Below are positions 9,200-18,840 of a stretch of DNA of 64,000 nt, piece by piece. Source of the stretch: Halomonas sp. S3-1-1 (lineage in GTDB: Bacteria > Pseudomonadota > Gammaproteobacteria > Pseudomonadales > Halomonadaceae); assembly GCF_023757625.1 (NCBI RefSeq), contig NZ_JALGBZ010000001.1:744001-808000 (forward strand). The letters are read 5' to 3'. Below the pieces are notes generated by a model. That model saw only the letters and a program-made list of their open reading frames with translations. It did not search any database and was not told where the DNA came from. Made by a program: the position numbers and the translations under genes. Each line of letters starts with the position of its first letter. Position 1 is the stretch's first letter.

Positions 9200-10207
9200 T
9201 TAGCCTTCGAGCTTGACCAGCATTTTGCCGGTATTGGCGCCTTCGAACAGTGCGAGGAAGGCGTCCGGGGTGCGCTCGAGGCCCTCTTCCACGGTCTCCT
9301 TGTAGTCGAACTTGCCCTCGGCGACCTGGGGCGCCACTTCGTTGAGGAAATAGCCGTAGTTCGACCAATGGTCGGCGACGATGAAACCCTGCATTTTCGC
9401 CTTGCGCACCACCAGTTGCGAAAGGTTGCTCGGCCCCGGGGCGGGCTTCTCGGCGTTGTAGCTGTCGATCATGCCACACACCGCGATTCGCGCGCCTTCG
9501 TTGAGCTGGGAAAGCGCCGCCTCCAGGCAGATGCCGCCAACGTTCTCGAAGTAGACGTCGATGCCTTCCGGGCTTGCCAGGCGAATGGCGTCGCTCAGCT
9601 CGCCGGCAGTGCGCTCTTTATAGGTGACCGGCTCCACGCCCACCGATTCGAGCCAGGCGAGCTTGTGGGCCGCGCCGGCGATACCCACCACGTGGCAGCC
9701 CTTGGCCTTTGCCAACTGCGCGACCAGCGAGCCGACCGCGCCGCTGGCCGCGCTTACCAGCACGTTGTCGCCGGGCTTGCACTCGGCAATGCGGTTAAGC
9801 CCGGTCCAGGCGGTCATCCCTGGCATGCCAAGAATCCCCAAATACGCCTGCTCCGGAACGTCGTGGTCCGGCAGCTTGAAGACGCCTTCGGCAGAGCCCT
9901 GAGCGATATCGCGCCAGCCGCCCATGTGACTGACCCGGTCGCCGACTTTAAGCTTCTCGTCGTTGGATTCGATCACCTCACCGATCGCGCCGCCGTCCAT
10001 CGGCTTGCCGAGCTCGAAGGGGGGGACGTAGGTATGCACGCCGCTCATCCGTCCGCGCATGTAAGGGTCGACCGAGAGCCAGCGGTTGCGAACGCGCACC
10101 TCGCCTAGGCTAAGCTCGGGAAGCTCTTGGGTTTCGAGTTTAAAAATCTCGCGGCGGGGTAGCCCTTCCGGGTAATCGGTTAGCGTAAAGTAGCGTGACT
10201 GCATCAA
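9200..10207 (-). CDS. NADP-dependent oxidoreductase, zinc-free MDR family (CurA/YncB-like)
   Basis: A 335-residue cytosolic enzyme of the medium-chain reductase group that includes leukotriene B4 12-hydroxydehydrogenase and curcumin reductase CurA. These enzymes reduce alpha,beta-unsaturated carbonyls with NADPH. Visible motifs are LSVDPYMRGRMSG near residue 50, the nucleotide-binding loop SAASGAVGSLVAQLAKAKG near 155 and VYFENVGG near 225. The length is full. It is flanked by terminators on both sides and so appears monocistronic. The natural substrate is unknown. Confidence 0.88.
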   Translation of the reverse strand: MMQSRYFTLTDYPEGLPRREIFKLETQELPELSLGEVRVRNRWLSVDPYMRGRMSGVHTYVPPFELGKPMDGGAIGEVIESNDEKLKVGDRVSHMGGWRDIAQGSAEGVFKLPDHDVPEQAYLGILGMPGMTAWTGLNRIAECKPGDNVLVSAASGAVGSLVAQLAKAKGCHVVGIAGAAHKLAWLESVGVEPVTYKERTAGELSDAIRLASPEGIDVYFENVGGICLEAALSQLNEGARIAVCGMIDSYNAEKPAPGPSNLSQLVVRKAKMQGFIVADHWSNYGYFLNEVAPQVAEGKFDYKETVEEGLERTPDAFLALFEGANTGKMLVKLEG

Positions 10208-10330
10208 AGCCTCCTGCGTAGATGAATCGTCTCGCGGCGCCGCAAAGCGGCCGTGTCCCGTTAAAGACTATAGGTCCTCTGACAAGTTCGCCAATCGCTA
10301 ATAAATAAAACCTGGTGAGATTAAAACGAT

Positions 10331-10361
10331 AAAAGCGGCCCGTGGGTGGGGCCGCTTTTTT
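10331..10361. terminator. Terminator downstream of the rlpA-like gene
   Basis: The stem AAAAGCGGCC / GGCCGCTTTT around a roughly 9-nt loop, with T's on both outer flanks. It lies about 110 bp beyond the stop of the RlpA-like gene on the minus strand. Confidence 0.6.
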
Positions 10362-10471
10362 ATCATCGAGCAAGGCGGGATCAACAGAGGGTAGAACGTA
10401 GCTCAAGGGGTATCGTACATCGGGGAGTACGCTAGCCGTTAAGTCCACAATGCTTGGGCGTGGTTAGCGGG

Positions 10472-10846
10472 TTAGTTGACCACCGTCAGCAGCACCGGGG
10501 CCGTCCCGCGACGTACGATGCCGAGCTGGCGCGCCGCGCGCTTGGAAAGGTCGATGATTCGGCCTTTGACGAAGGGGCCGCGGTCGTTGATCAGTACTTC
10601 GACTTCCTGCCCCGTATCCGGGCGGGTGACCAGTACCTTGCTGCCGAAGGGCAGGCTCGGGTGAGCGGCGGTCAGCGCCTGCTGGTCGAAGGCTTCGCCG
10701 CTGGCGGTTGTCGCTCCCTGGAAGCGGTCGCTGTAGAAAGAGGCCACGCCTTGCTGGTCGACGCTCTGGGCGAAGGCGGTGCTGGACGCCATCGTTAATA
10801 AAGCCGCGAATAAACCTTGTTTGATGATTTTTGCATGAACTCCCAT
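10472..10846 (-). CDS. RlpA-like double-psi beta-barrel protein (short, no SPOR domain)
   Basis: A 124-residue exported protein: a signal peptide ([16 protein letters not shown]) followed almost directly by the RlpA double-psi beta-barrel ([49 protein letters not shown]). RlpA proteins act on peptidoglycan lacking stem peptides. This copy ends at the barrel and lacks both a lipobox and the C-terminal SPOR domain of the septal-ring RlpA, so it is probably a soluble periplasmic relative. The catalytic Asp of the NDRGPF block is present. Confidence 0.85.
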   Translation of the reverse strand: MGVHAKIIKQGLFAALLTMASSTAFAQSVDQQGVASFYSDRFQGATTASGEAFDQQALTAAHPSLPFGSKVLVTRPDTGQEVEVLINDRGPFVKGRIIDLSKRAARQLGIVRRGTAPVLLTVVN

Positions 10847-11182
10847 TGGAGTACCTCAGCTATTGATCTCGATCCGGCATTCTTTAATCAGCGGGTGAAT
10901 ATAACTAAAGGGGGTTGCCTGAAGGCTTCGCGATGGTAACGCTCCAATCAGCATTGGGCAAGCTTTGCGATAATCGGCGAAGATGTACCCCAAGTTTCGA
11001 ATTTAGTTCACCAAAAATTATTTAAATTGGCCACCGCCGTTTAAGTGCTTCTTTTGTGTAGCACTTGTTCACGTTACAAGGAAACGCAAAACCATCGGTG
11101 CGTTTTATAAGGATCGTGTGATATAAAAAGGTCCGCGTAGCACTATTGCGTACTTCAAACGTCATTCAACGGAATTTTTTCA
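10847..11182. other. Divergent intergenic region with two hairpins
   Basis: This is the 336-bp gap between the divergent rlpA-like and PPC-repeat genes. It contains two close inverted repeats, AAGTGCT/AGCACTT (11043-11066) and AAACGCA/TGCGTTT (11082-11105), on the leader side of the PPC gene. There is no clear ORF. It presumably holds both promoters and perhaps a structured 5' leader. Confidence 0.4.
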
Positions 11183-12616
11183 ATGGCTAATAGTTCATCG
11201 TTAACACTCGTAGTGGGCGTGCTGGGCGGCGCGCTCGCCGGGTTTCTCGTGGCCCAAGTGGTGCCGGACGTTTCCGGCTTCTCGGGCCAAGCCGATACCG
11301 ACGAAACCGAGCAGGCACTCCCGATCGATTCCATCGAAGGGCTCGGTAGTCTGACCCTCGATGAGCGCCTTCGCGGTGAGCTCACCACCAGTGGCGAGCT
11401 CAACGGCAACGACGGCAGCCGCTCGCTGTACTACCGCCTGGCGCTCGACGAAGACTCGCTGGTCGAGCTGGATCTGAACGGCGCGCTCCAGGGGACCGTC
11501 ACGCTTTACGACGACCACCTTCAGATGCTGAGCAGCGGTGCGCCGCTTCGCCATCGCATCGAAGAGGCCGGCGACTACCTGGTCGTGGTCAGCGGTATGG
11601 ATGCCAGCAGCTACGGCCCGTTCACGCTCTATCCGCGTACCGTCGAAATCAGCGACAGCGATACCCTGACCGTGGACGAGCCGGCGGATTACTGGATGCA
11701 GTCCGACGAGGAAGTCGTAACGCTGACGGTCGAGGAAGCGGGGCTTTACCAGATCGATATGCGCTCCGATGAGTTCGATGCCTACCTGACCATCGAAGGC
11801 CCCAACGGCTACCGTCGTAACGACGACGACAGCGGCGGCGACCTCGACGCTCAGATCACCGACTTCCTCGCCCCGGGCGAGTACACCGTCAAGGCGCAAA
11901 CCTACGGTAGCGGAAACGGCATGTATACGCTGTCCGCCACGCTCAGCGAGCAGGCCGGCGACTTCCGCAACGACGGCCCGATTGCGCCGGGCGAATCGCT
12001 GACCGGCTGGTATAACAATGCCCCGCTCGAGTACACCCTCGAGATCGAAGAGGCGGGGATGTATCAGATCGACATGCGCTCAAGCGACGTCGACGCCTTT
12101 TTGGAGCTGCACGACGACGACGGCTACTCCCGGGAAAATGATGACGGCGGCGACGGCTACGATGCGCGCTTGGCAGACTTCCTCGCACCGGGCACTTACC
12201 GTATCGTCGCCCGCACCGCTTTTGAAACCACGTCTGGCGGCCAGTTCACGCTCGCCGTGGAAGAGAACGAGCTGCCCGAGGGCACCGAGCTTCAAAACGG
12301 CGGCGAGCTGACGCCCGGTGAAACGCTCAGCGGCTGGTACAGCGGCGAAGACGTGACCTACCAGCTCGAGGTCGAACAGAGCTCGGCGGTAACGATCGCG
12401 CTGGACTCTAACCACTTCGATACCTATCTCGAGCTGACCGGAAACGGCGTGTCCGAGTCCAATGACGACGGCGGCTCCGGCACCAACGCCCTGCTTGAAA
12501 CCTCGCTGCTGCCAGGCACCTATACCGTGCATGCCCGCGGCTATAGTGCCAGCGAAAGCGGATTGTTCGAGCTGACGACCGAGCTCGAACCGACCGATAT
12601 CGAACCGGACGCCTGA
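11183..12616 (+). CDS. Membrane-anchored protein with tandem PPC-like beta-sandwich repeats
   Basis: A 477-residue acidic protein. An N-terminal helix (residues 7-30, LTLVVGVLGGALAGFLVAQV) anchors it or acts as an uncleaved signal. About four pre-peptidase C-terminal (PPC)-like domains follow. The repeats share 'EEAGLYQIDMRSDEFDAYL...FLAPGEYTV': compare EEAGMYQIDMRSSDVDAFLE near residue 290 and SSAVTIALDSNHFDTYLE near 405, each followed by an Asp/Asn-rich turn (NDDDSGGDLDA, ENDDGGDGYDA, SNDDGGSGTNA) that could bind Ca2+. PPC domains normally accompany secreted proteases, but no catalytic domain is present. Function is unknown; an envelope or adhesion role is a guess. Confidence 0.75.
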   Translation: MANSSSLTLVVGVLGGALAGFLVAQVVPDVSGFSGQADTDETEQALPIDSIEGLGSLTLDERLRGELTTSGELNGNDGSRSLYYRLALDEDSLVELDLNGALQGTVTLYDDHLQMLSSGAPLRHRIEEAGDYLVVVSGMDASSYGPFTLYPRTVEISDSDTLTVDEPADYWMQSDEEVVTLTVEEAGLYQIDMRSDEFDAYLTIEGPNGYRRNDDDSGGDLDAQITDFLAPGEYTVKAQTYGSGNGMYTLSATLSEQAGDFRNDGPIAPGESLTGWYNNAPLEYTLEIEEAGMYQIDMRSSDVDAFLELHDDDGYSRENDDGGDGYDARLADFLAPGTYRIVARTAFETTSGGQFTLAVEENELPEGTELQNGGELTPGETLSGWYSGEDVTYQLEVEQSSAVTIALDSNHFDTYLELTGNGVSESNDDGGSGTNALLETSLLPGTYTVHARGYSASESGLFELTTELEPTDIEPDA

Positions 12617-12642
12617 TACCCAAGCGGCACCGCCGGTCACGC

Positions 12643-12682
12643 TAAACGCCCTTGTTCGCTTTGTGCGGCAAGGGCGTTTACA
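12643..12682 (+). terminator. Possible terminator after the PPC-repeat gene
   Basis: A 12-bp perfect inverted repeat TAAACGCCCTTG / CAAGGGCGTTTA with a 14-nt loop. The downstream U-tract is poor. Confidence 0.55.
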
Positions 12683-12780
12683 TTTAAGGGGTCGAGCATG
12701 GCTCGGCGCTAAAGATGTCACGCGCGGCCGCTCGAATCCGGCGTGACACCAAAGGGATAGAACTCAAAAGAGAAAATATC

Positions 12781-13557
12781 ATGCCACGTCTAACAGTGGG
12801 CGCGCTGGTCGCAGTGACGCTGCTGCTCAGCGGCTGCCAAAGCTATCAGTCTGCGCCGGTCGAGCCCTACGCGATCGCCACCCTAGCCCAGGAGAAGCAG
12901 TTCGTCGCCCCCGACTGCCCGCTCGATCAGTGCCCCCAGCTGCGGGTCTCCGCGCTCGAGTTTCCCAAGTCCGAGATGCTGTCGCGCGAGCTTCGCCGCC
13001 GGCTGATCGCGCTGGCCCCCCTTGAGGACGAAAGCGCTTCGACGCCGAATGTCCAAACGACCTGGGCGGGCTACGCCAACGCCTTTTTCGATCAGGCCGA
13101 GCGCCAGGGCTCCACGTCCGAAAGCGGGGCGAGCGAGGCGCTGCTGGAGGCCGACGAGTATGGCCACCACAACGACCTGCTGACTCTGGAACTCAATAGC
13201 TACGTCTACTTTAGCGGCCAGGCGCACGGCCTTCCCGCCACCGAGTTCATGGTGATCGATGAGCGCTCCGGGAATACCGTCGGGCTAAGCGATATGTTGA
13301 TCGAAGGCCGCGAGGCCGCTTTCGAGCGGCTGGTCACCGAGGCGCATCAGCGCTGGCTTGACGAGAACGAGCAGGACGCCACGTTCGCCGCCAACTGGCC
13401 GCTTAGCCAGTCCCGTAACGTTGCTCCGCTCGAGGACCGCTGGGTGGTGAAGTTCAACGTCTACGAGATCGCCCCTTACGCCGTGGGTCAGCCGGAGCTC
13501 GAGATTCCGCTGGAGGCGCTGCGCGGCATCGCCAAACCGCGCTATCTCGACCAGTAA
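12781..13557 (+). CDS. DUF3298-containing lipoprotein
   Basis: A 258-residue protein with a lipoprotein signal (VGALVAVTLLLSGC, lipobox LSGC), so it is probably anchored in the outer membrane or periplasm. The C-terminal two thirds match the DUF3298/RsiV-like domain (LTLELNSYVYFSGQAHGLPA, ATEFMVIDERSGNTVGLSDM, VYEIAPYAVGQPELEIPLE). I start it at MPRLTVGAL because that places the lipobox correctly; an upstream in-frame ATG at 12715 would add 22 charged residues before the signal. The stop codon lies inside an imperfect 21-bp tandem repeat (13540-13581). The molecular function of the family is not established. Confidence 0.82.
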   Translation: MPRLTVGALVAVTLLLSGCQSYQSAPVEPYAIATLAQEKQFVAPDCPLDQCPQLRVSALEFPKSEMLSRELRRRLIALAPLEDESASTPNVQTTWAGYANAFFDQAERQGSTSESGASEALLEADEYGHHNDLLTLELNSYVYFSGQAHGLPATEFMVIDERSGNTVGLSDMLIEGREAAFERLVTEAHQRWLDENEQDATFAANWPLSQSRNVAPLEDRWVVKFNVYEIAPYAVGQPELEIPLEALRGIAKPRYLDQ

Positions 13558-13602
13558 TCGCGCTATCTTGACCAATCACCGAGTCGCTTGACGCAAGTTG
13601 AC

Positions 13603-13626
13603 AGCGCCGTCGCTCGACGGCGCTTT
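13603..13626. terminator. Terminator between convergent genes
   Basis: A 9-bp stem AGCGCCGTC / GACGGCGCT with a 4-nt loop, between the DUF3298 gene and the convergent EamA gene. The T-run is short, so strength is uncertain. Confidence 0.5.
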
Positions 13627-13632
13627 GTGATA

Positions 13633-14511
13633 TTAGCGGCCCGCCTTCAAGCAGCCTGCCACGACCAGTACGGCGGCCATTGGCAGGCGCCAGTCGAGCA
13701 CGCTCATGCCGGCCAGCACCAGCAGCAGGCCGGCGAGAATCGGCACGCCGTAGGCCAGGCTTCCCACCAGGTTTGAGTGGCCCAAACGCAGCGCCTTGTC
13801 CCAGGCGACCATGGCAATGCCGTAAGGCCCCAGCCCCAGCGCGATACCCGCCAGCAGCGCCTCGCTTTGCGGCAGCGTCAAATCGTTTTCGAGTAACAGG
13901 CTCGCGCCCGTGGCTAACGCGCAGGCGATCAACAAAAGGCGCGGCAGAAGCGGCGTCAGCGCCACCGGCGCGCTCTGGCCAAACCAGGAGTAGAGCGCCC
14001 AGCAGCAGGCCGAAAGCAGCGCGATGGCGTAGCCGGTGAGCTCGCCGTTGAACCCGCCGGAAAGCGCCTGAGGCAGCATCAAAAGCGAGGCGCCGAAAAA
14101 CGCGATCAGCGCGCCGATGACGCCTTCCAGGCGCAGCCGCTTGTGGCGGCTGTACTGGCTCAACAGTACGAACAGGACCGGCCAAGTGTAGGTGATCAGC
14201 GCCGCGTCGGCGGCCGGTGCCAAACGCATGCCGATGAAGTAGCTGCTGACCGCGCCGGTAATCAACAGCGGTACCCCAAGCCAGACGCTCATCGCCCAGA
14301 GCGGGCGCATCGTGTTCATTCCCGTTTTGCGGCTCAGCGGCAGCGTCGCAAGTGCGCCTGCCAGCAGCGTCAGCGCGGTCAGCTGCAGCGGTGACGAGGT
14401 CTGAGCCATGCCGGCCAGCAGAGGGGCAACGCTCCAGAGCGCCACCGCGATCGAGGCGGCTGCGATGCTGTAGCCGCGAGCGGGCAGGGTAGGGAGATGA
14501 ACGCGAAACAT
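13633..14511 (-). CDS. EamA/DMT-family transporter
   Basis: A 292-residue inner-membrane protein with ten hydrophobic helices arranged as two EamA repeats, of the drug/metabolite transporter superfamily (YddG/RhaT-like fold). Landmarks include the first-half end APAADAALITYTWPVLFVLL and the second-half LALGLGPYGIAMVAWDKALR. DMT exporters next to divergent LysR genes commonly export amino acids or metabolites under that regulator. Here the intergenic space with the LysR gene is only 130 bp, so co-regulation is likely. The substrate is unknown. Confidence 0.87.
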   Translation of the reverse strand: MFRVHLPTLPARGYSIAAASIAVALWSVAPLLAGMAQTSSPLQLTALTLLAGALATLPLSRKTGMNTMRPLWAMSVWLGVPLLITGAVSSYFIGMRLAPAADAALITYTWPVLFVLLSQYSRHKRLRLEGVIGALIAFFGASLLMLPQALSGGFNGELTGYAIALLSACCWALYSWFGQSAPVALTPLLPRLLLIACALATGASLLLENDLTLPQSEALLAGIALGLGPYGIAMVAWDKALRLGHSNLVGSLAYGVPILAGLLLVLAGMSVLDWRLPMAAVLVVAGCLKAGR

Positions 14512-14641
14512 GATGGCTCCTTCACTAACAATCGATGCGGATAGACAAACCTTGCTTTCTTTAGGTGGGGGTCAGCATAATCGCTTGTGACATATCACAA
14601 TATCGATCTTTAATGATGATGCCTATCAACAGCGGTGATAT

Positions 14642-15514
14642 ATGCGCGCACCCATTTTCGACTTGTCGCTGCTTCGCACCGTCGTGGCGATCGCCGATAC
14701 CGGCAGCGTCACCGCGGCCGCCAAGCGTTTGGCCTATACCCAGTCCACGGTAAGCATGCAGCTACAGCGCCTGGAAGGGCAGCTGGACTTAACACTTCAC
14801 GAACGCGAAGGTCGCCGGATTCGCTTTACTCAGGAAGGCGAGCGGCTTTTAGCCCACGCCAGACGCTTGCTGGCGCTCAACGATGAAGCCTTTAGCGACA
14901 TGCAGGCCCGACAGGTCACCGGCGACCTGACCTTAGGGATTCCCGAAGATTACGCGTCGCTTTTACCATCGGTGTTCGCCTACTTTCACCAGCTTTACCC
15001 GGCGGTGGGGTTGACGGTGATCTGTGGAACCAGCGCGCACTTGGTTGAGCAGGTCAAAAACGCCGATATCGATTTGGCACTGGTCACGCGCCAGCGCAAT
15101 TCGCCTGGCGGCGAGGTCATTCGGCGCGAGCCGCTGTTATGGGCGGTGGGCATGAACCAGCAGCCGCTTCTAAGTGACCCGATTCCGCTGGCGCTCTACT
15201 CGCCAGGCGCCGACGTGTTTCGCGAAGTGGCCGAGCAGGCGCTTCAGGCCGCCGGGCGGGACTGGCGCGTGGCCTATACCAGCCAGTCGATGGCCGGGCT
15301 TGCGCCGATCGTCACCGCCGGGCTTGCCGTCGTGGTGGTCACGCGCAGCATGCTTACGCCTTCGCTTCGCCCGCTGGACGAAGCGAGCGGGCTACCTACG
15401 CTTCCAATGATCGAGCTGGCGCTGCACCGGGCGCCGCACCGACCGACGGAGCCCGCCAAGCGGCTGGGCGAGTTAATTCGCGAACAGCTAGCGGCAATTG
15501 GCGAAGCGTTATAA
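14642..15514 (+). CDS. LysR-family transcriptional regulator
   Basis: A 290-residue LTTR. The N-terminal winged HTH is intact (LLRTVVAIADTGSVTAAAKR then LAYTQSTVSMQLQRLEGQLD), and residues about 90-285 form the substrate-binding fold (GDLTLGIPEDYASLLPSVF, DIDLALVTRQRN). It is transcribed away from the EamA transporter, and the shared 130-bp gap contains the AT-rich stretch expected to hold the operator. It probably controls that transporter; the ligand is unknown. Confidence 0.87.
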   Translation: MRAPIFDLSLLRTVVAIADTGSVTAAAKRLAYTQSTVSMQLQRLEGQLDLTLHEREGRRIRFTQEGERLLAHARRLLALNDEAFSDMQARQVTGDLTLGIPEDYASLLPSVFAYFHQLYPAVGLTVICGTSAHLVEQVKNADIDLALVTRQRNSPGGEVIRREPLLWAVGMNQQPLLSDPIPLALYSPGADVFREVAEQALQAAGRDWRVAYTSQSMAGLAPIVTAGLAVVVVTRSMLTPSLRPLDEASGLPTLPMIELALHRAPHRPTEPAKRLGELIREQLAAIGEAL

Positions 15515-15595
15515 GGTTAAGGGCAGTTTCATCCACAGGCTTGTTTTCACCCACAAGCTTGTTTTCAGACAGAACCTGGGCGTCAGGAGCCACCG

Positions 15596-16153
15596 ATGCA
15601 CGAGCTGGACCACTACATTTATCCTCACCGCGTGCTGCACTGGCTGGTCGCCGCGGCGGTGCTCGTGTCGCTGGCCACGGGATTGACCTTGGGCACCTGG
15701 GGCTTCGAGCGTACCGCCAGCGCGCTGGGCACTACCGTGACCAACGTGATGTACACCGGTCACAAGACGCTGGGCGTGACGATCCTTTTGCTGATGACGC
15801 TACGAATCATCACCCGGGCCGCGTTCGTGGTGCCGGATCACGATCCGCCCTTGAACGCCTTCGAGCGGGTGGTGAGTAAAAGCGTGCACCATCTTTTGTA
15901 TATCGCGCTGGTGCTGATGCCGCTGATCGGTTGGGCGGCCACCGCCACCGGCGGCTATCCGGTCGAGTTCTTCGTCTGGCACCTGCCGGGCTTTTTGAGC
16001 GAGAACGCGGCGCTTTCCCAAACGCTCTTTGGCTGGCATGAAGCATTAGGCTGGGCGATTCTGGTGCTGGTCGTGCTGCACGTAGGCGGGGCGCTCTTTC
16101 ACTGGCGGATCAAACGCGACAACGTCGTGAAGCGGATGAGTCTTTTCGACTGA
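15596..16153 (+). CDS. Cytochrome b561-type di-haem membrane protein
   Basis: A 185-residue, four-helix cytochrome b561 (CybB-like) that passes electrons between quinol and a periplasmic or partner protein. Candidate haem ligands are His in the first helix region (YPHRVLHWLVAA), in YTGHKTLGVTILLL and near the end (LFGWHEALGWAI, VLHVGGALFHW). An unusually long gap before the gene (82 bp after the LysR stop) suggests its own promoter. The partner is not evident. Confidence 0.87.
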   Translation: MHELDHYIYPHRVLHWLVAAAVLVSLATGLTLGTWGFERTASALGTTVTNVMYTGHKTLGVTILLLMTLRIITRAAFVVPDHDPPLNAFERVVSKSVHHLLYIALVLMPLIGWAATATGGYPVEFFVWHLPGFLSENAALSQTLFGWHEALGWAILVLVVLHVGGALFHWRIKRDNVVKRMSLFD

Positions 16154-16171
16154 CCCACAGGCGGTCGAGAC

Positions 16172-16207
16172 AAGGGATCGGTACGCGAACGCGGCCGGTC
16201 CCTTTTT
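16172..16207 (+). terminator. Terminator of the cytochrome b561 gene
   Basis: Arms AAGGGATCGG and CCGGTCCCTT pair with one mismatch around a 12-nt loop and are followed by T5. Confidence 0.7.
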
Positions 16208-16334
16208 CGTTAGCGCCTGTTGAAAAGCGGCGTGAGCGAGGCGGAGGTTTGGTGTAAATGCAAATCACTCACTTTTGTTGACTTGCGGGCCGAGTGCGTC
16301 ACAATTCGTCGTCCAGTCAACGGGGGAGGTGAGA

Positions 16335-17996
16335 ATGGAGTTGCTGCGGGTGGTCTTTACGCACTACCGCTGGCCCTTTTTAGGCGCCATCGGGCTGAGT
16401 CTTTTCAGCGCCGGGCTGGGCGTCGGGGTCATCGCGTTCATCAATCAGCGCCTGATCGTCGCCGACAGTACGCTGTCGGTGCTGGTACCGTTTCTCGGGC
16501 TCTTGACGCTGCTGCTGGCGGTCACTCTGGCCACTCAGCTGGCGCTGACGCTACTGGGCCACTACTTCGTCTACAACCTACGCAGCCGGCTATTGAAGCG
16601 CATTCTGGATACCGATATCGAGCGCATCGAGCGGGTGGGTAACGCTACTCTTCTGGCGAGCCTTTCGAGTGACGTGCGCAACATCACCATTGGCTTCGTG
16701 CGCCTGCCGGAGCTCGTGCAGGGCGTGGTGATGACCGTGGCGTGCGTGGCGTATCTGGCGTGGCTTTCGCCGGAGATGGTGCTGGTCACCGTGCTCTGGA
16801 TGGCGGCGACCATGGGCATCGGCTGGTGGCTGGTGTCGAAGGTGTATCGCCACTTTCATCTGGTGCGCGAAAGCGAGGATCTCTTATACCGCGACTACCA
16901 GACCGCCATCGAAGGGCGCAAGGAGCTCACCCTCAACCGCGACCGCGCCCGGCGCTTTTTCGACGAGACCTACACCGCGAACGCCAAAACCTACCTGTAT
17001 CACATCATTCGCGCGGACACTTACCACCTGAGCGCCGGCAACTGGTCGAACATCATGATGCTCGGCGCCATCGGCGTGGTGTTCTTCATGGCCAACGTGC
17101 TCGGCTGGGCGAGCCCGGCGGCGGCGGCGACCTTCGCGCTGACGCTGCTGTTTTTGCGCACTCCGCTGATTCAGGCGATCGGCGCCTGGCCGACGCTGAT
17201 CAGCGCCCAAGTCGCGTTCGACAAGCTCAAAAGCCTGGAGCTCGCCGAATACCGCGCCGACTTTGCCGTCAAGGACACGCTGCGCGACTGGCAGTGCATC
17301 CGCCTGGTGGACGTGACCTACGCCTACCCGGGAGACGCAAGCGGCCAGGGCGCGTTCAAGGTCGGCCCGGTGAACTTGACCCTGCACCGCGGCGAGCAGG
17401 TGTTTCTGATCGGCGGCAACGGCAGCGGCAAGTCGACGCTTGCGCGCCTCTTGTCGGGGCTCTACCGCCCGCAGAGCGGCTACGTTCAGATCGACGATAC
17501 GCGCATCGACGCGCACAACTGGGACGCCTTTCGCGCGCGCTTTTCGAGCGTATTCACCGACTTTCACGCGTTTGATCAGCTCATGGGCGAAGGCGGCGGG
17601 CCGTCAGACCCGGTGCTGGTCGAGCGCTGGCTCGAGCGGCTGCAAATAGCGCACAAGCTCGAGTGGGCGGGCGCGCGCGTCACCAATACCCAGCTCTCCC
17701 AGGGCCAGAAAAAGCGCTTGGCGCTGCTGCTCGCCATCGCCGAGGAGCGCGACGTGCTGCTGCTCGACGAATGGGCGGCGGATCAGGACCCGCAGTTTCG
17801 CCGGCTTTTCTATCGCGAGCTGTTGCCCCACCTGAAAGCGATGGGCACGACGGTCTTCGCCATCAGCCATGACGATAGCTACTTCGTGCACGCCGACCGG
17901 CTGCTGGAAATGTCCGCAGGTCATTTGTTCGAGCTCGAAGGCGAGCAGCGCGCTCAGGCAAGCCTTGACGCGGTGGCGCAGATCACGCAGCCGTGA
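16335..17996 (+). CDS. Cyclic-peptide/siderophore ABC exporter, PvdE/SyrD type
   Basis: A 553-residue half-transporter with a fused six-helix membrane domain (about 1-300) and an ATPase domain (about 330-553). The Walker A is GGNGSGKST, the signature is [12 protein letters not shown], and the Walker B region reads [20 protein letters not shown]. The [11 protein letters not shown] form is characteristic of the PvdE/SyrD branch, which exports siderophore or lipopeptide precursors to the periplasm. The ATG follows GGGGGAGGTGAGA, an excellent ribosome-binding site. It precedes the convergent fhuF, but no peptide synthetase is in view, so the cargo is unknown. Confidence 0.87.
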   Translation: MELLRVVFTHYRWPFLGAIGLSLFSAGLGVGVIAFINQRLIVADSTLSVLVPFLGLLTLLLAVTLATQLALTLLGHYFVYNLRSRLLKRILDTDIERIERVGNATLLASLSSDVRNITIGFVRLPELVQGVVMTVACVAYLAWLSPEMVLVTVLWMAATMGIGWWLVSKVYRHFHLVRESEDLLYRDYQTAIEGRKELTLNRDRARRFFDETYTANAKTYLYHIIRADTYHLSAGNWSNIMMLGAIGVVFFMANVLGWASPAAAATFALTLLFLRTPLIQAIGAWPTLISAQVAFDKLKSLELAEYRADFAVKDTLRDWQCIRLVDVTYAYPGDASGQGAFKVGPVNLTLHRGEQVFLIGGNGSGKSTLARLLSGLYRPQSGYVQIDDTRIDAHNWDAFRARFSSVFTDFHAFDQLMGEGGGPSDPVLVERWLERLQIAHKLEWAGARVTNTQLSQGQKKRLALLLAIAEERDVLLLDEWAADQDPQFRRLFYRELLPHLKAMGTTVFAISHDDSYFVHADRLLEMSAGHLFELEGEQRAQASLDAVAQITQP

Positions 17997-18020
17997 AAAA
18001 CGCGCGGGAGAAGGGTGTGA

Positions 18021-18788
18021 TCAGCGTCGTACTTGGCGGTCGCACCCTTCGAGCGGGCAGTTGCTGCAGACCTCGAACTCATCGAGCAGGTAGCGTAGAC
18101 AGCAGAGCTTGCGCACCTGCTTGACTTCATCCGAGCCCTTGGGCTGGTAGCTTCGTACCGGCTGGTAGAGCGGGTTGCGCTGGCCGCCCAGGGTGCGCGA
18201 CTCCAAAAGGGCGCGGGCGGCGGCGAGGGCATTCGGGCGAACGCTTGGGTGATCGGCCAGCAGGTTGACGTAGTAGTCGAGATAGCCGCCGGCGTTGCTC
18301 CAGAACACGCGCGGGGCCAGCCCCACCAGCGTCGACAGGCGCTCGATCAGCGGCGCCCAGTGCCCGTCGATCAGCGTCGAGAAGCGCTCGACCGGATCAT
18401 CGGTGGTCATCGATTCACCTTCGCGGGCAAGCCAGAGCCCCGTCACGCAGCCTTCCTCGTTGGGCAGCACGTACACATCATCCAGCGCCACCGGCGGGTT
18501 TCGGTCGAGCAGCAGGTGAGAAACGACGGTGGGCACGGTGAGCGAGCTAAACAGCCACTTCGACCAGAGCGAGGTGACCGCGCGGCGATCACCGCCGGCA
18601 AAGCGCGCCGCGTAAGGTGCGATGCTCTGCTCCAAAAGCGCCGGGTTGCGCCAACGCGACGCCTTGATGGCGCCCGCGGGCGGCGTACCGCCTATGCGCG
18701 GCGGCGTCAGGTGCGCCAGCCGGTCGGTGTAGCACTCGGCGAGCGTGGTGGGGCGTAGCATGTCGGGTTCGCTGAAAGCCAGGGGCAT
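18021..18788 (-). CDS. fhuF: Siderophore-iron reductase FhuF
   Basis: A 255-residue cytosolic ferric-siderophore reductase. The C-terminal [2Fe-2S] ligand pattern is complete: CC-x10-C-x2-C (KLCCLRYLLDEFEVCSNC). A TVPTVVSHLLLDRNPPVALD block is typical of the family. The start at MPLAFSEP is preceded by GGAG, and a Fur-box-like site lies about 55 bp upstream. Together with fhuC and fhuB it would release iron from imported hydroxamate siderophores. Confidence 0.88.
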   Translation of the reverse strand: MPLAFSEPDMLRPTTLAECYTDRLAHLTPPRIGGTPPAGAIKASRWRNPALLEQSIAPYAARFAGGDRRAVTSLWSKWLFSSLTVPTVVSHLLLDRNPPVALDDVYVLPNEEGCVTGLWLAREGESMTTDDPVERFSTLIDGHWAPLIERLSTLVGLAPRVFWSNAGGYLDYYVNLLADHPSVRPNALAAARALLESRTLGGQRNPLYQPVRSYQPKGSDEVKQVRKLCCLRYLLDEFEVCSNCPLEGCDRQVRR

Positions 18789-18840
18789 CGTCGCACTCCA
18801 GGGGCATCGAGACATTGACCGGTCAACGCCTAGATTAATC

